Below, in pieces: positions 1 to 7,031 of a stretch of 11,772 nucleotides of DNA. The notes under the pieces were generated by a model. That model searched no databases. It saw only the letters and a list, made by a program, of their open reading frames with translations, and was not told where the DNA came from. Each line of letters opens with the position of its first letter. Positions within the stretch are counted from its first letter, which is position 1. The stretch covers positions 1-11,772 of the forward strand of contig JADYZA010000056.1 of the NCBI GenBank assembly GCA_020853375.1, in the 5' to 3' direction. The DNA comes from Verrucomicrobiota bacterium. Its GTDB lineage: Bacteria > Verrucomicrobiota > Kiritimatiellia > Kiritimatiellales > Tichowtungiaceae. Both the position numbers and the translations under genes were made by a program.

Positions 1-289
1 CTGGGCGCTAGTCCTTCAGAATGAGTTAGGGGTTTCGTCGGAAAACATTGCGGCTGTAGATGGAATTGTGCGGACTCTAGGCGAAAATAAAACCAATCAA
101 CTTTACGTGGAGGGAATTGCGGCAATTGATCAATTTTCTCTCAAAACGCTTTCGAGATTCGGTGACCTATCTCTACATAACCATTGCGACAGGTCAGTTG
201 TTGCGGCTTGCGACGCATTGTTGGAACAATACAATGAGGTTCCGCTGATTAAAGAAGCCTTGGAAGCCCTGCGTAAACCGACTCAATAG
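1..289 (+). CDS. 3' end of an unrecognised protein (partial)
   Basis: The reading frame is open from base 2 of the window to a TAG at 287-289, so only the last 95 residues are visible and the start lies upstream. I do not recognise the family. The fragment appears soluble, with no hydrophobic segment, and looks helical: it has leucine/alanine-rich stretches such as VVAACDALLEQY and a final helix LIKEALEALRKPTQ. A GTG at 68 could give a 73-residue ORF, but it has no clear ribosome-binding site and the frame continues upstream, so I treat this as a C-terminal fragment. Codon use looks more AT-rich than the genes that follow. A gap of nearly 100 bases separates it from the next gene. Confidence 0.55.
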   Translation, partial: WALVLQNELGVSSENIAAVDGIVRTLGENKTNQLYVEGIAAIDQFSLKTLSRFGDLSLHNHCDRSVVAACDALLEQYNEVPLIKEALEALRKPTQ

Positions 290-330
290 ATTCGGCATCG
301 CTTGATATGACGGGTTCTTGTGGAGAAGGG

Positions 331-359
331 TTGAATTCCGGCGCGTCCTGTCGGATAGT
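331..359 (+). promoter_or_regulatory. Candidate sigma70-type promoter for the DUF3127 gene
   Basis: TTGAAT at 331-336 and GATAGT at 354-359 are separated by 17 bases. Each hexamer matches the TTGACA/TATAAT consensus at four of six positions. A start point near 366 would leave a short leader carrying the GGGAG ribosome-binding site. This is a consensus match only. Confidence 0.3.
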
Positions 360-386
360 GCCCGTTCAAAAATCAGGGAGAAAACT

Positions 387-737
387 ATGGCGTATGATTT
401 AACAGGTAAAGTTAAGGTCGTTAAGGAAGCTCAGACTTTTGGAGCGAAGGGTTTTACGAAGCGCGAGTTCGTGGTGACGGTGGAGGATGGTAAATATCCG
501 CAGGATATCGCGTTGGAGTGTGTTCAGGATAAGGTCACGATGCTCGACGGACTGAAAGAGGGGCAACTGGTGACGGTGACGTTTGATATTCGTGGACGTG
601 AGTATAACGGGCGCTATTTTAACAACCTGCAGGCTTGGCGTATCAAGGCTGAAGACGGCGGTGCCGAGGATGACCGTCCGCCAGTTCCGACGGATGCCGA
701 AGCTCCCGGCGAGTTTGATGACGATATTCCGTTTTAA
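387..737 (+). CDS. DUF3127-type OB-fold-like protein with an SSB-like C-terminal tip
   Basis: A 116-residue protein. The start is ATG 387, preceded by GGGAG at 376-380 with 6 nt spacing; a TTG extension to 318 has no comparable site. Residues 1-88 resemble the DUF3127 family, including the block FDIRGREYNGRYFNNLQAWR at about 67-86, which also recalls small beta-barrel single-strand-binding domains. A flexible acidic, proline-containing linker (about 88-110) follows, and the protein ends in DDDIPF (111-116). That is the same terminal peptide SSB proteins use to recruit replication and repair partners. I infer a role in single-stranded DNA transactions or competition for SSB-interacting proteins, in the cytoplasm. 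The family has no firmly established function that I know of. The gene lies 66 bp upstream of argG and may share its transcript. Confidence 0.75.
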   Translation: MAYDLTGKVKVVKEAQTFGAKGFTKREFVVTVEDGKYPQDIALECVQDKVTMLDGLKEGQLVTVTFDIRGREYNGRYFNNLQAWRIKAEDGGAEDDRPPVPTDAEAPGEFDDDIPF

Positions 738-803
738 TTGCGTTGCAACCAAACGGAATTTTGGCAGATTTCGGAGCGATTTTTCTCAGAAAGGATCTTA
801 AGG

Positions 804-2006
804 ATGAAAGTTGTATTGGCCTATTCAGGTGGTTTGGACACGACGGTGCTTTTAACCTGGCTTCAGGAGCAGTTTAACGCGGAAGTGATCTGCTACTGCT
901 CAAATGTCGGGCAGGAGGAAGAGCTCGACGGGCTGGAAGCGAAAGCGCTAAAACATGGCGCGGTCAAATGCATCGTGGACGATGTATGTGAAGAGTTCGC
1001 GAAGGATTTTGTTTTCCCGATGATGCAAGCCAACGCTATCTACGAGGGAACCTATTTGCTGGGCACCTCGATTGCCCGCCCGCTGATCGCCAAACGGATG
1101 ATGGATGTCGCCATCGCTGAAGGCGCGGAAGCCATTTGCCACGGTGCGACCGGCAAAGGCAACGATCAGGTTCGTTTTGAGCTGACCGCCTATTCGATGA
1201 AGCCCGATATCAAGATTATCGCTCCGTGGCGTATGCCGGAGATTTTCAAGTTTAAGGGCCGGCCGGACATGATCAAATATCTGGAGGAGAAGGGTATTCC
1301 TTGTCAGGTTTCCGCCAAGAAGCCGTACAGCACCGACCGCAACCTTTTGCACATTAGTTTTGAAGGTGGAATTCTGGAAGATCCTTGGAATGAGGCCGAT
1401 GAGAACATGTGGTGCATGACCAAGCCGCTGAGTCAGGCTGCCGATAGGCCGGAGTATGTCGAAATCAGTTTCGAAAAAGGTATTCCGGTTTCGGTTAATG
1501 GCAAAAAGCTTTCGCCCGCCGCGCTTATTCGCAAGCTTAACGCCATCGGTTGCGAACACTCAATTGGCCGCATCGACATTGTTGAAAACCGTTTTACCGG
1601 CATGAAAGATCGCGGCATTTATGAAACTCCCGGCGGAACGATTATGCATCACGCACATCGCGCCATGGAATCGATCACCATGGACCGTGAAGTGATGCAT
1701 TTGCGCGACTCTCTGATTCCGAAGTACGCCACGCTGGTTTACAACGGTTTCTGGTTCGCGCCGGAACGCGAAATGCTTCAGGCCGCGATCCTGGAAAGCC
1801 AGAAAATGGTCACCGGCGATGTGCGTGTTAAGCTATTCAAAGGCGGGGTGCACATCTGCGGGCGCCGTTCGCCATATTCGCTCTACGACTCGAAGGTTGT
1901 CAGCTTTGACGAAGCGGGCGGATACGACCAGACCGATGCGACTGGCTTTATTAAGCTGAATGCCCTGCGTTTGCGCGTCCGCGCCGCGATGCAGAAAAAA
2001 TGTTAA
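804..2006 (+). CDS. argG: Argininosuccinate synthase
   Basis: A 400-residue enzyme of normal family length. It joins citrulline and aspartate using ATP to give argininosuccinate, the penultimate step of arginine synthesis. The N-terminus carries the ATP-pyrophosphatase P-loop SGGLDT (8-13). The conserved blocks [17 protein letters not shown] (80-96) and [14 protein letters not shown] (113-126) follow, then STDRNLLH and the late [12 protein letters not shown] region. The start is ATG 804, with AAAGGA at 790-795 eight bases upstream; an in-frame opening reaches back to the previous stop but lacks this site. The stretch [11 protein letters not shown] at about 30-40 departs a little from the usual VGQ strand but keeps the VGQ. 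No other arginine gene is in view. A short U-tailed hairpin follows. Confidence 0.96.
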   Translation: MKVVLAYSGGLDTTVLLTWLQEQFNAEVICYCSNVGQEEELDGLEAKALKHGAVKCIVDDVCEEFAKDFVFPMMQANAIYEGTYLLGTSIARPLIAKRMMDVAIAEGAEAICHGATGKGNDQVRFELTAYSMKPDIKIIAPWRMPEIFKFKGRPDMIKYLEEKGIPCQVSAKKPYSTDRNLLHISFEGGILEDPWNEADENMWCMTKPLSQAADRPEYVEISFEKGIPVSVNGKKLSPAALIRKLNAIGCEHSIGRIDIVENRFTGMKDRGIYETPGGTIMHHAHRAMESITMDREVMHLRDSLIPKYATLVYNGFWFAPEREMLQAAILESQKMVTGDVRVKLFKGGVHICGRRSPYSLYDSKVVSFDEAGGYDQTDATGFIKLNALRLRVRAAMQKKC

Positions 2007-2045
2007 GCCCTGTTTCCCCCTAACTTGTAAGCCTGTGGAATGTGT

Positions 2046-2068
2046 CGAGACGCCGGAGCGTTTTTTTT
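2046..2068 (+). terminator. Probable intrinsic terminator after argG
   Basis: ACGC (2050-2053) pairs with GCGT (2058-2061) around a CGGA loop. The stem can be extended through A-U and G-U pairs into the tract of eight T at 2061-2068. The GC core is short, so efficiency is uncertain, but the position 40 bp after the argG stop and the clean T run fit a Rho-independent terminator. Confidence 0.55.
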
Positions 2069-2136
2069 GAATAAATCCTATGGCACAGGGAGTCAAACGG
2101 TGGTACTTAAGCGGTTTGCAAACTGATGAAAGGCGC

Positions 2137-2637
2137 ATGAGTATTCTGACGATCCGTTCCGCGAAACCGGCTGACCTGGCTGCAATTGAAGAGATTGAAA
2201 AGCGTTGTTTTTCCGCGATGCGAAGAAGTTCGCACCGCGCCCTTAAACACAGTTTGAAGAGCCCAACCCAAAGCGTTTGGGTAGCATCTGGCAGGATTGA
2301 TGGGAAACCGCAGGTGGCTGGGGCGATGGTTTTGCATCATCACCGGCTTTCCATCCGTATTTATTCACTGGCGGTTTTACCGACTTTTCGCGGTAGCGGA
2401 GTGGGGCGACGACTGGTGAATCGGGCCATTAAGTTGGCCCACAAAACAGACCGCACTTCTATCACCTTGGAGGCTGACCGCCGCAACAAGGTTCTTACCG
2501 GCTGGTATGAGACGTTTGGTTTTCAAACGTACCGTGTTTTGAAAGATTATTATTCACCGGGCCGCCACGCTGTACGCATGATGCGCCTCATAGTAAAGCC
2601 TGCACTCAAAGGAGGGCGCGTTTGTGGCCGTTCGTAA
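2137..2637 (+). CDS. GNAT-family N-acetyltransferase (RimI-like, ATP-grasp partner)
   Basis: A 166-residue single-domain GNAT enzyme that transfers an acyl group from acyl-CoA to an amine; its substrate is unknown. Motif A lies at about 77-95, with the pyrophosphate-binding loop R85-G-S-G-V-G90. Motif B is at 124-129 (YETFGF). The tail DYYSPGRHAVRM (about 137-148) resembles GNATs that sit beside or are fused to RimK-like or C39-peptidase proteins. I chose ATG 2137, preceded by AAAGG at 2129-2133 with a tight 3-nt spacing; ATG 2080 would add 19 residues with no GNAT similarity and lies close to the preceding terminator. The gene overlaps the next one by 14 nt, which suggests translational coupling and joint function. 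It is probably not ribosomal RimI, given that partner. Confidence 0.85.
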   Translation: MSILTIRSAKPADLAAIEEIEKRCFSAMRRSSHRALKHSLKSPTQSVWVASGRIDGKPQVAGAMVLHHHRLSIRIYSLAVLPTFRGSGVGRRLVNRAIKLAHKTDRTSITLEADRRNKVLTGWYETFGFQTYRVLKDYYSPGRHAVRMMRLIVKPALKGGRVCGRS

Positions 2638-4090
2638 TTTGATTATTCTGAACAATCCGGCTCATTGGACCTTTGATATTGAAGAGGTCGAGGTCGTGTC
2701 GGCTAAGGCGTACCTGACCGAAAGCCGCTACGCGGAGCTGAAAAACGCGCGCATTTTTAATCTATGCCGGTCCTACCGCTACCAGTCGATTGGTTATTAC
2801 GTTTCCCTTCTGGCCGCCGCCCGTGATCACCGCGCAATTCCGAGTGTGACTACCATGCAAGATTTTCGCTCCCAGACGATTGTCCGTACGATCGCTGAAG
2901 ATGTTGACGAGGAGATTCAAAAGACATTCGCCAAGGTGACCGAGAAAGAAGTTTCTCTCTACATCTACTTCGGGCAGACGGTGCTTCCTGAAAACCGTTA
3001 TGTCGGCCGAGCTCTCTACAACCTTTTCCAAGCGCCGCTACTAAAAATCAGTTTTGTGTTCACCAAGAAATGGCTGATACAGCAAATCACGCCGCTTTCA
3101 CTCGGCAGTATTCCGGAAGCCGATCAGGAACATATTGCTGAATTTGCCAGAAACTATTTTTCGCGCAAACGGTTTCAGGATACACGAATCCAGCAGTACG
3201 CCTACGATCTGGCGATTCTGGTTAATCCAGAAGAAAAAAACGCTCCATCCTGCAAAAAGGCGCTGAAAAAATTTGAGGAAGCCGCTGATAAACTCAATGT
3301 GTATACCGAGTTTATCACCCGGGAAGATTACAGTAGTTTGAGTGAATTTGATGCGTTGTTTATTCGCGAAACAACGTCGGTTAATCATCACACTTACCGT
3401 TTTTCGCGTAAAGCCCACGCTGAAGGGCTTGTCGTTATTGACGACCCGTGGTCGATCATGCGCTGTGCGAACAAAGTTTATTTGGCTGAGCGGCTGGCTC
3501 AAGCCAAAGTGCCTGCTCCGCACACCGTCATCCTTCAAAAAGAAAGCCTGAAAAGCACTGCTGCGAGTCTGGGTATCACGTTCCCCTGTGTCTTGAAGCA
3601 GCCAGACAGCGCTTTCTCGAGAGGCGTTGTTAAAGCGGAGAACGAGGCCGATTTCCGAGACAAGCTGGAAGCTTTATTCGAAAAGTCCGATCTGATTATT
3701 GCTCAGGAGTTCATGAAATCGGACTTCGACTGGCGTGTCGGAATTTTAGATAGAAAGCCGCTTTTTGTCTGCAAGTACTATATGGCGCGCGGCCACTGGC
3801 AGATATGCAACTGGGCCGGTGATGCGAACAGCCGTTTCGGAAAAGCGGACACGATGAGAGTGGAGGATGCCCCTCCAGCTGTCGTGCAAACTGCGCTCAA
3901 AGCTGCCAATCTGATCGGTGACGGTCTTTACGGGGTGGATCTTAAAGAAATCAATGGAAAGATTGTCGTGATCGAAGTAAACGACAATCCAAGCATCGAT
4001 GCCGGTGTTGAAGACCTCGTTCTCAAAGATGATCTCTATCTGACCATTATTCGCTCGATCATCAACCGCATCGACGGCCCTCGGAAATAG
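2624..4090 (+). CDS. RimK-like ATP-grasp ligase with RLAN N-terminal domain
   Basis: A 488-residue ATP-dependent carboxylate-amine ligase. ATP-grasp enzymes form an acyl-phosphate and join it to an amine, as RimK adds glutamate to ribosomal protein S6. Residues 3 to about 150 match the RLAN type of N-terminal domain (opening ILNNPAHW). The ATP-grasp region runs from about 240 to 480, with DDPWSIMRCANKVYLAE (273-289), the ATP lysine in VLKQP (K325), the loop SRGV (332-335), QEF (361-363), DWRVG (369-373), YGVDL (436-440) and the metal-binding VIEVNDNPSID (449-459). At 488 residues it is much longer than RimK itself (about 300). The start is GTG 2624 behind a strong AAAGGAGGG at 2607-2615, inside the end of the GNAT gene. 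The substrate is unknown; LysX or RimK activity should not be assumed. Confidence 0.85.
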   Translation: MAVRNLIILNNPAHWTFDIEEVEVVSAKAYLTESRYAELKNARIFNLCRSYRYQSIGYYVSLLAAARDHRAIPSVTTMQDFRSQTIVRTIAEDVDEEIQKTFAKVTEKEVSLYIYFGQTVLPENRYVGRALYNLFQAPLLKISFVFTKKWLIQQITPLSLGSIPEADQEHIAEFARNYFSRKRFQDTRIQQYAYDLAILVNPEEKNAPSCKKALKKFEEAADKLNVYTEFITREDYSSLSEFDALFIRETTSVNHHTYRFSRKAHAEGLVVIDDPWSIMRCANKVYLAERLAQAKVPAPHTVILQKESLKSTAASLGITFPCVLKQPDSAFSRGVVKAENEADFRDKLEALFEKSDLIIAQEFMKSDFDWRVGILDRKPLFVCKYYMARGHWQICNWAGDANSRFGKADTMRVEDAPPAVVQTALKAANLIGDGLYGVDLKEINGKIVVIEVNDNPSIDAGVEDLVLKDDLYLTIIRSIINRIDGPRK

Positions 4091-4122
4091 ATCATTTCAA
4101 ACAGTGGAACCCGGAGAAAAAA

Positions 4123-5376
4123 ATGTCCGAAAAAAAATGTCCTTTGAATTGTGAACAGCTCGAAAAACTGACGGAAAAATTTCCGACGCCGTTTCATCTC
4201 TACGACGAAAAAGCCATTCGCGCCAATGCCCGCGCTCTGAAGGCTGCATTTGCGTGGAATCCCGGCTTCAAGGAGTATTTCGCGGTTAAAGCCACACCCA
4301 ATCCGTATCTGATGAAACTGCTCAAAGCCGAGGGATTCGGCGCGGACTGCTCATCGCTTCCGGAGCTGATGCTGTCAGAAGCGATCGGACTTTCCGGAGA
4401 GGAAATCATTTTCACCTCGAATGACACGCCAGCGTATGAGTACGAGAAGGCGGTCAAGCTGGGTGCAATTATTAATCTCGACGATATCACGCATATTCAA
4501 TTTCTCGAACAATGCGCCGGTCTTCCGGAGCTCGTTTGTTTCCGCTACAACCCAGGGCCGCTGAAGGGCGGAAACGCCATTATCGGCCACCCGGAAGAGG
4601 CTAAGTACGGGTTCACCCGGGCCCAGCTTTTTGAAGGGTACCGTATTTTGCGCGACAAAGGAGTGAAACGGTTTGGTCTGCATACGATGGTGGCTTCGAA
4701 CGAACTTGATGCGACCTATTTCATTGAAACGGCGCATCTTCTTTTTGATTTGGTCGGTGAGCTTTCCTCTGAACTCGGGATCAAATTTGAATTCGTCAAT
4801 ATCGGTGGTGGTATCGGCATTCCGTACAAGCCGGAACAGAAACCGGTTGACCTGACAGCTGTCGGTGAGGGGATACGTAAACTGTACGAAAAGGCAGGCT
4901 TCACATCCTTGGACGTCCGGATGGAATGCGGACGGATGGTGACCGGTCCGTACGGCTGGCTAGTCAGCCGTGTTTTGCACAAAAAACACACCTATAAGCA
5001 ATACCTCGGACTGGATGCCTGTATGGCGAACTTGATGCGCCCGGCGCTTTATGGAGCCTACCACCATATCACGGTTCCAGGCAAAGAAAGTCTGCCGCAC
5101 GACTTTGTCTGTGACGTGACTGGATCACTCTGTGAAAATAATGACAAATTCGCCATCAACCGCGCTTTGCCAGCGGCTGAAATAGGGGATTTAGTGGTCA
5201 TCCACGACGCAGGCGCGCATGGGCATGCCATGGGCTTTAATTACAACGGGAAACTGCGCTCCGCAGAATTGCTTCTGCGTGAAAACGGCGAAGTGGTTCA
5301 AATCCGCCGCGCTGAAACGGTTAAGGATTACTTTGCGACTCTCGATTTTGAGGGTTTGAATAAATTTACCGTATAG
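4123..5376 (+). CDS. lysA: Diaminopimelate decarboxylase
   Basis: A 417-residue fold-type III PLP enzyme that decarboxylates meso-diaminopimelate to lysine, the last step of the DAP pathway. The PLP lysine is K56 in YFAVKATPNP. The TIM-barrel domain continues through GLHTMVASNE (the position of the family's HxGS strand), the phosphate-binding NIGGGIGIPY and ECGRMVTGPYG. The C-terminal beta domain has GSLCENNDKFA, which supplies the second-subunit Cys-Glu motif, and HDAGAHGHAMGFNYNGKLR. These are variants of the usual CESGD and DAGAYG.MASNYN blocks but keep the key Cys, Glu, Asp and Tyr. ATG 4123 follows GGAGAAAA at 4113-4120. It sits 32 bp after the ligase gene and 30 bp before dapA. Related decarboxylases such as carboxynorspermidine decarboxylase are less likely beside dapA. 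Confidence 0.9.
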   Translation: MSEKKCPLNCEQLEKLTEKFPTPFHLYDEKAIRANARALKAAFAWNPGFKEYFAVKATPNPYLMKLLKAEGFGADCSSLPELMLSEAIGLSGEEIIFTSNDTPAYEYEKAVKLGAIINLDDITHIQFLEQCAGLPELVCFRYNPGPLKGGNAIIGHPEEAKYGFTRAQLFEGYRILRDKGVKRFGLHTMVASNELDATYFIETAHLLFDLVGELSSELGIKFEFVNIGGGIGIPYKPEQKPVDLTAVGEGIRKLYEKAGFTSLDVRMECGRMVTGPYGWLVSRVLHKKHTYKQYLGLDACMANLMRPALYGAYHHITVPGKESLPHDFVCDVTGSLCENNDKFAINRALPAAEIGDLVVIHDAGAHGHAMGFNYNGKLRSAELLLRENGEVVQIRRAETVKDYFATLDFEGLNKFTV

Positions 5377-5406
5377 AGCATAGTGTCCACACCTAAGGAG
5401 AAAACC

Positions 5407-6273
5407 ATGCTACAGGGAGCCCATACAGCGATTGTTACCCCGTTTAATAAAAACGGCGCGGTGGATTACGGCAAATACCGCGAGCTGATCGAGTTTCAAA
5501 TAGAAAACGGTATTGATGGCATCGTACCGGTCGGCACAACCGGCGAGTCACCCACGCTCAACAACTCTGAGCACATGAAGGTGATCGAAGAAACCCTGAA
5601 GACGGTTCATGGCCGTGCTCTGGTGATTGCCGGAACAGGGGCGAACTCAACGTCCGAAGCCGTCGAGCTGACAACTCTAGCGAAAGAACTCGGGGTGAAT
5701 GCCACCTTGCAGGTGACGCCGTATTACAACAAACCCAATCAAGAAGGGCTTTACCGCCATTTTTCCATGGTGGCGGACATTGGCCTGCCGGTTGTTTTGT
5801 ATAATGTTCCGGGGCGCACAAGCCGTGAGATTGCCATCGAAACCGTCGCGCGTCTCGCGCTCCATCCGAACGTGATTGCGGTGAAAGAAGCGGGCGGCAA
5901 AGTGGAGCGGGTCAAGCAGACCTTGGATGTCTGCGACCTCGAAGTGCTTTCCGGCGATGACGCTTTGGCATTACCAATGATGCGCGACGGTGCGATCGGC
6001 GTGATCAGTGTGGCTTCAAACGTGGTTCCGGGTGTCGTGGCATCACTTATTCACACCGCGCTCGAAGGAAACTGGAATGCGTCACAATTGCTTCATGATA
6101 AATACGTCCAACTTTTCGACGCGATGTTCATCGACACCAATCCGATTCCGGTCAAAGCCGCGCTGGCGATGATGGGAAAAATTGAAGAAGTCTATCGTCT
6201 GCCGCTTTGCGAAATGAGCTCGGCTGACAAAGAAACTCTGCGGAAGGTGATGGTGTCATCCGGAGTACTTTGA
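5407..6273 (+). CDS. dapA: 4-hydroxy-tetrahydrodipicolinate synthase
   Basis: A 288-residue class I aldolase that condenses pyruvate with aspartate semialdehyde, the committing step to diaminopimelate and lysine. Signature features are PVGTTGESPTL (41-51, catalytic Thr), the dyad Y106-Y107 in TPYYNKP, YNVPGRTS (132-139) with catalytic Tyr132, and the Schiff-base lysine K160 in AVKEAGG. The carboxylate-binding GDDALALPMMRDGAIGVIS region follows. I place the start at ATG 5407, which has TAAGGAG (5394-5400) at 6 nt; the GTG at 5383 would add eight residues that include the ribosome-binding site itself. Order lysA-dapA puts the pathway's last and first dedicated enzymes on one transcript. No lysine riboswitch is visible in the short leader. 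Confidence 0.96.
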   Translation: MLQGAHTAIVTPFNKNGAVDYGKYRELIEFQIENGIDGIVPVGTTGESPTLNNSEHMKVIEETLKTVHGRALVIAGTGANSTSEAVELTTLAKELGVNATLQVTPYYNKPNQEGLYRHFSMVADIGLPVVLYNVPGRTSREIAIETVARLALHPNVIAVKEAGGKVERVKQTLDVCDLEVLSGDDALALPMMRDGAIGVISVASNVVPGVVASLIHTALEGNWNASQLLHDKYVQLFDAMFIDTNPIPVKAALAMMGKIEEVYRLPLCEMSSADKETLRKVMVSSGVL

Positions 6274-6309
6274 GTACTGGCCCTGCATTTCAATTGAAAG
6301 GATACTCCT

Positions 6310-6747
6310 ATGGCTAATGTTGGCAAATTGCTTGAGAAAAAAGGTAAAGAACTGATCTCCGTATCTCCCGACACACCGATTCGCGACGCGGTAACCAAGA
6401 TGACGGCCAAGTCAGCCGGAACGGCGCTGGTCATGGACGGAGACAAACTGGTTGGCATCTTTTCTGAGCGAGATGTTATCCGTAAAGTTTATCTTCAGGA
6501 AAAATGCAGCAAGGCAACAAAGGTGAGCGAAATCATGTCCACTGAACTCACCACAGTGAAAGCCGATACCACGATGGAAAGTTGCATGGAATTGATGACG
6601 GACAACCGCATCCGTCATCTCCCTGTGCTGGAAGACGACCGGGTTATAGGGGTGATTTCCATCGGCGATATCGTCAAGTTCATGATTCAGGAAAAAGAGT
6701 TTGTAATCAAAAATCTGCACAGCTACATCGCCGGTCACGGCATGTGA
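6310..6747 (+). CDS. Two-CBS-domain protein
   Basis: A 145-residue soluble protein made almost wholly of a CBS pair (Bateman module). CBS1 is roughly residues 14-67, ending in GIFSERDVIRK. CBS2 is roughly residues 73-132, with VSEIMSTELTTV and ending in GVISIGDIVKFMI. Such modules usually bind adenine nucleotides or S-adenosyl compounds and report energy or methylation state; stand-alone pairs often have no known partner. There is no attached enzyme, transporter or DNA-binding domain. ATG 6310 follows GAAAGGA at 6296-6302. It is the last gene before the terminator, 36 bp after dapA, so it is probably transcribed with the lysine genes. A role in tuning that pathway is only a guess from position. 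Confidence 0.88.
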   Translation: MANVGKLLEKKGKELISVSPDTPIRDAVTKMTAKSAGTALVMDGDKLVGIFSERDVIRKVYLQEKCSKATKVSEIMSTELTTVKADTTMESCMELMTDNRIRHLPVLEDDRVIGVISIGDIVKFMIQEKEFVIKNLHSYIAGHGM

Positions 6748-6753
6748 GAATTA

Positions 6754-6767
6754 TTCCAAGGCTTGGA
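6754..6767. repeat. TCCAAGGCTTGGA palindrome just before the terminator
   Basis: TCCAAG (6755-6760) and CTTGGA (6762-6767) form a perfect 6-bp inverted repeat around one G. The 11-mer TTCCAAGGxTTGG pattern recurs at 11301-11313 in the M42/gatC gap. It may be a dispersed intergenic motif or a protein-binding site; two copies in one window cannot decide. Confidence 0.5.
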
Positions 6768-6770
6768 GAG

Positions 6771-6800
6771 AAGGTTTCCGAAGTTCGGAAACCTTTTTTT
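6771..6800 (+). terminator. Strong intrinsic terminator after the lysine operon
   Basis: AAGGTTTCCG (6771-6780) pairs perfectly with CGGAAACCTT (6786-6795) around AAGTT; one further A-T pair could form, leaving a 3-nt loop. The T tract runs 6794-6800 and resumes after one A. The reverse strand lacks a matching U tract, so it should act mainly on plus-strand transcripts. Confidence 0.9.
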
Positions 6801-7029
6801 ATTTTTCCTGATCAAACGCTTCGGCAGACAATGTGCCGCCTTTTTTCACCAGCTTTTCGATCTTTTGCTCCACCTCATTGAGTTTAGTGGAACAAAGCGT
6901 AACCAGCTTGGAGCCTTCCTCGAAATGTTTAATCATCTGTTCAAGAGATAGCTCGCCGCCCTCCATCTCCTCGACAATGGCTTCGAGCCGCTCAAGTGAT
7001 TTTTCGAAATCGACAGTTTTTTCAGCCAT
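6799..7029 (-). CDS. xseB: Exodeoxyribonuclease VII small subunit
   Basis: A 76-residue protein of normal family length. It binds the long helical C-terminal region of XseA in exonuclease VII, which degrades single-stranded DNA from both ends to oligonucleotides. The sequence has the family pattern FEKSLERLEAIVEEMEGGEL followed by LSLEQMIKHFEEGSKLV and a second helix EVEQKIEKLVKK, a helical hairpin. Its ATG at 7029 lies 2 nt after the xseA stop, and the GGAGG site is inside the end of xseA, so the subunits are translationally coupled. The TAA stop (complement of 6799-6801) overlaps the T tract of the opposing terminator. Confidence 0.95.
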   Translation of the reverse strand: MAEKTVDFEKSLERLEAIVEEMEGGELSLEQMIKHFEEGSKLVTLCSTKLNEVEQKIEKLVKKGGTLSAEAFDQEK

Positions 7030-7031
7030 GA

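Noticed and set aside
746..764. CCAAA/TTTGG hairpin between the DUF3127 gene and argG
   Set aside because: The stem is only five pairs with no T tract after it, so it is neither a convincing terminator nor an attenuator.
948..1559. Minus-strand open frame (203 codons) inside argG
   Set aside because: It is a shadow of argG, which is full length with all motifs.
2080..2136. Upstream ATG extension of the GNAT gene
   Set aside because: The extra 19 residues lack GNAT similarity and begin about 12 nt after the terminator T run, leaving no room for a promoter and leader.
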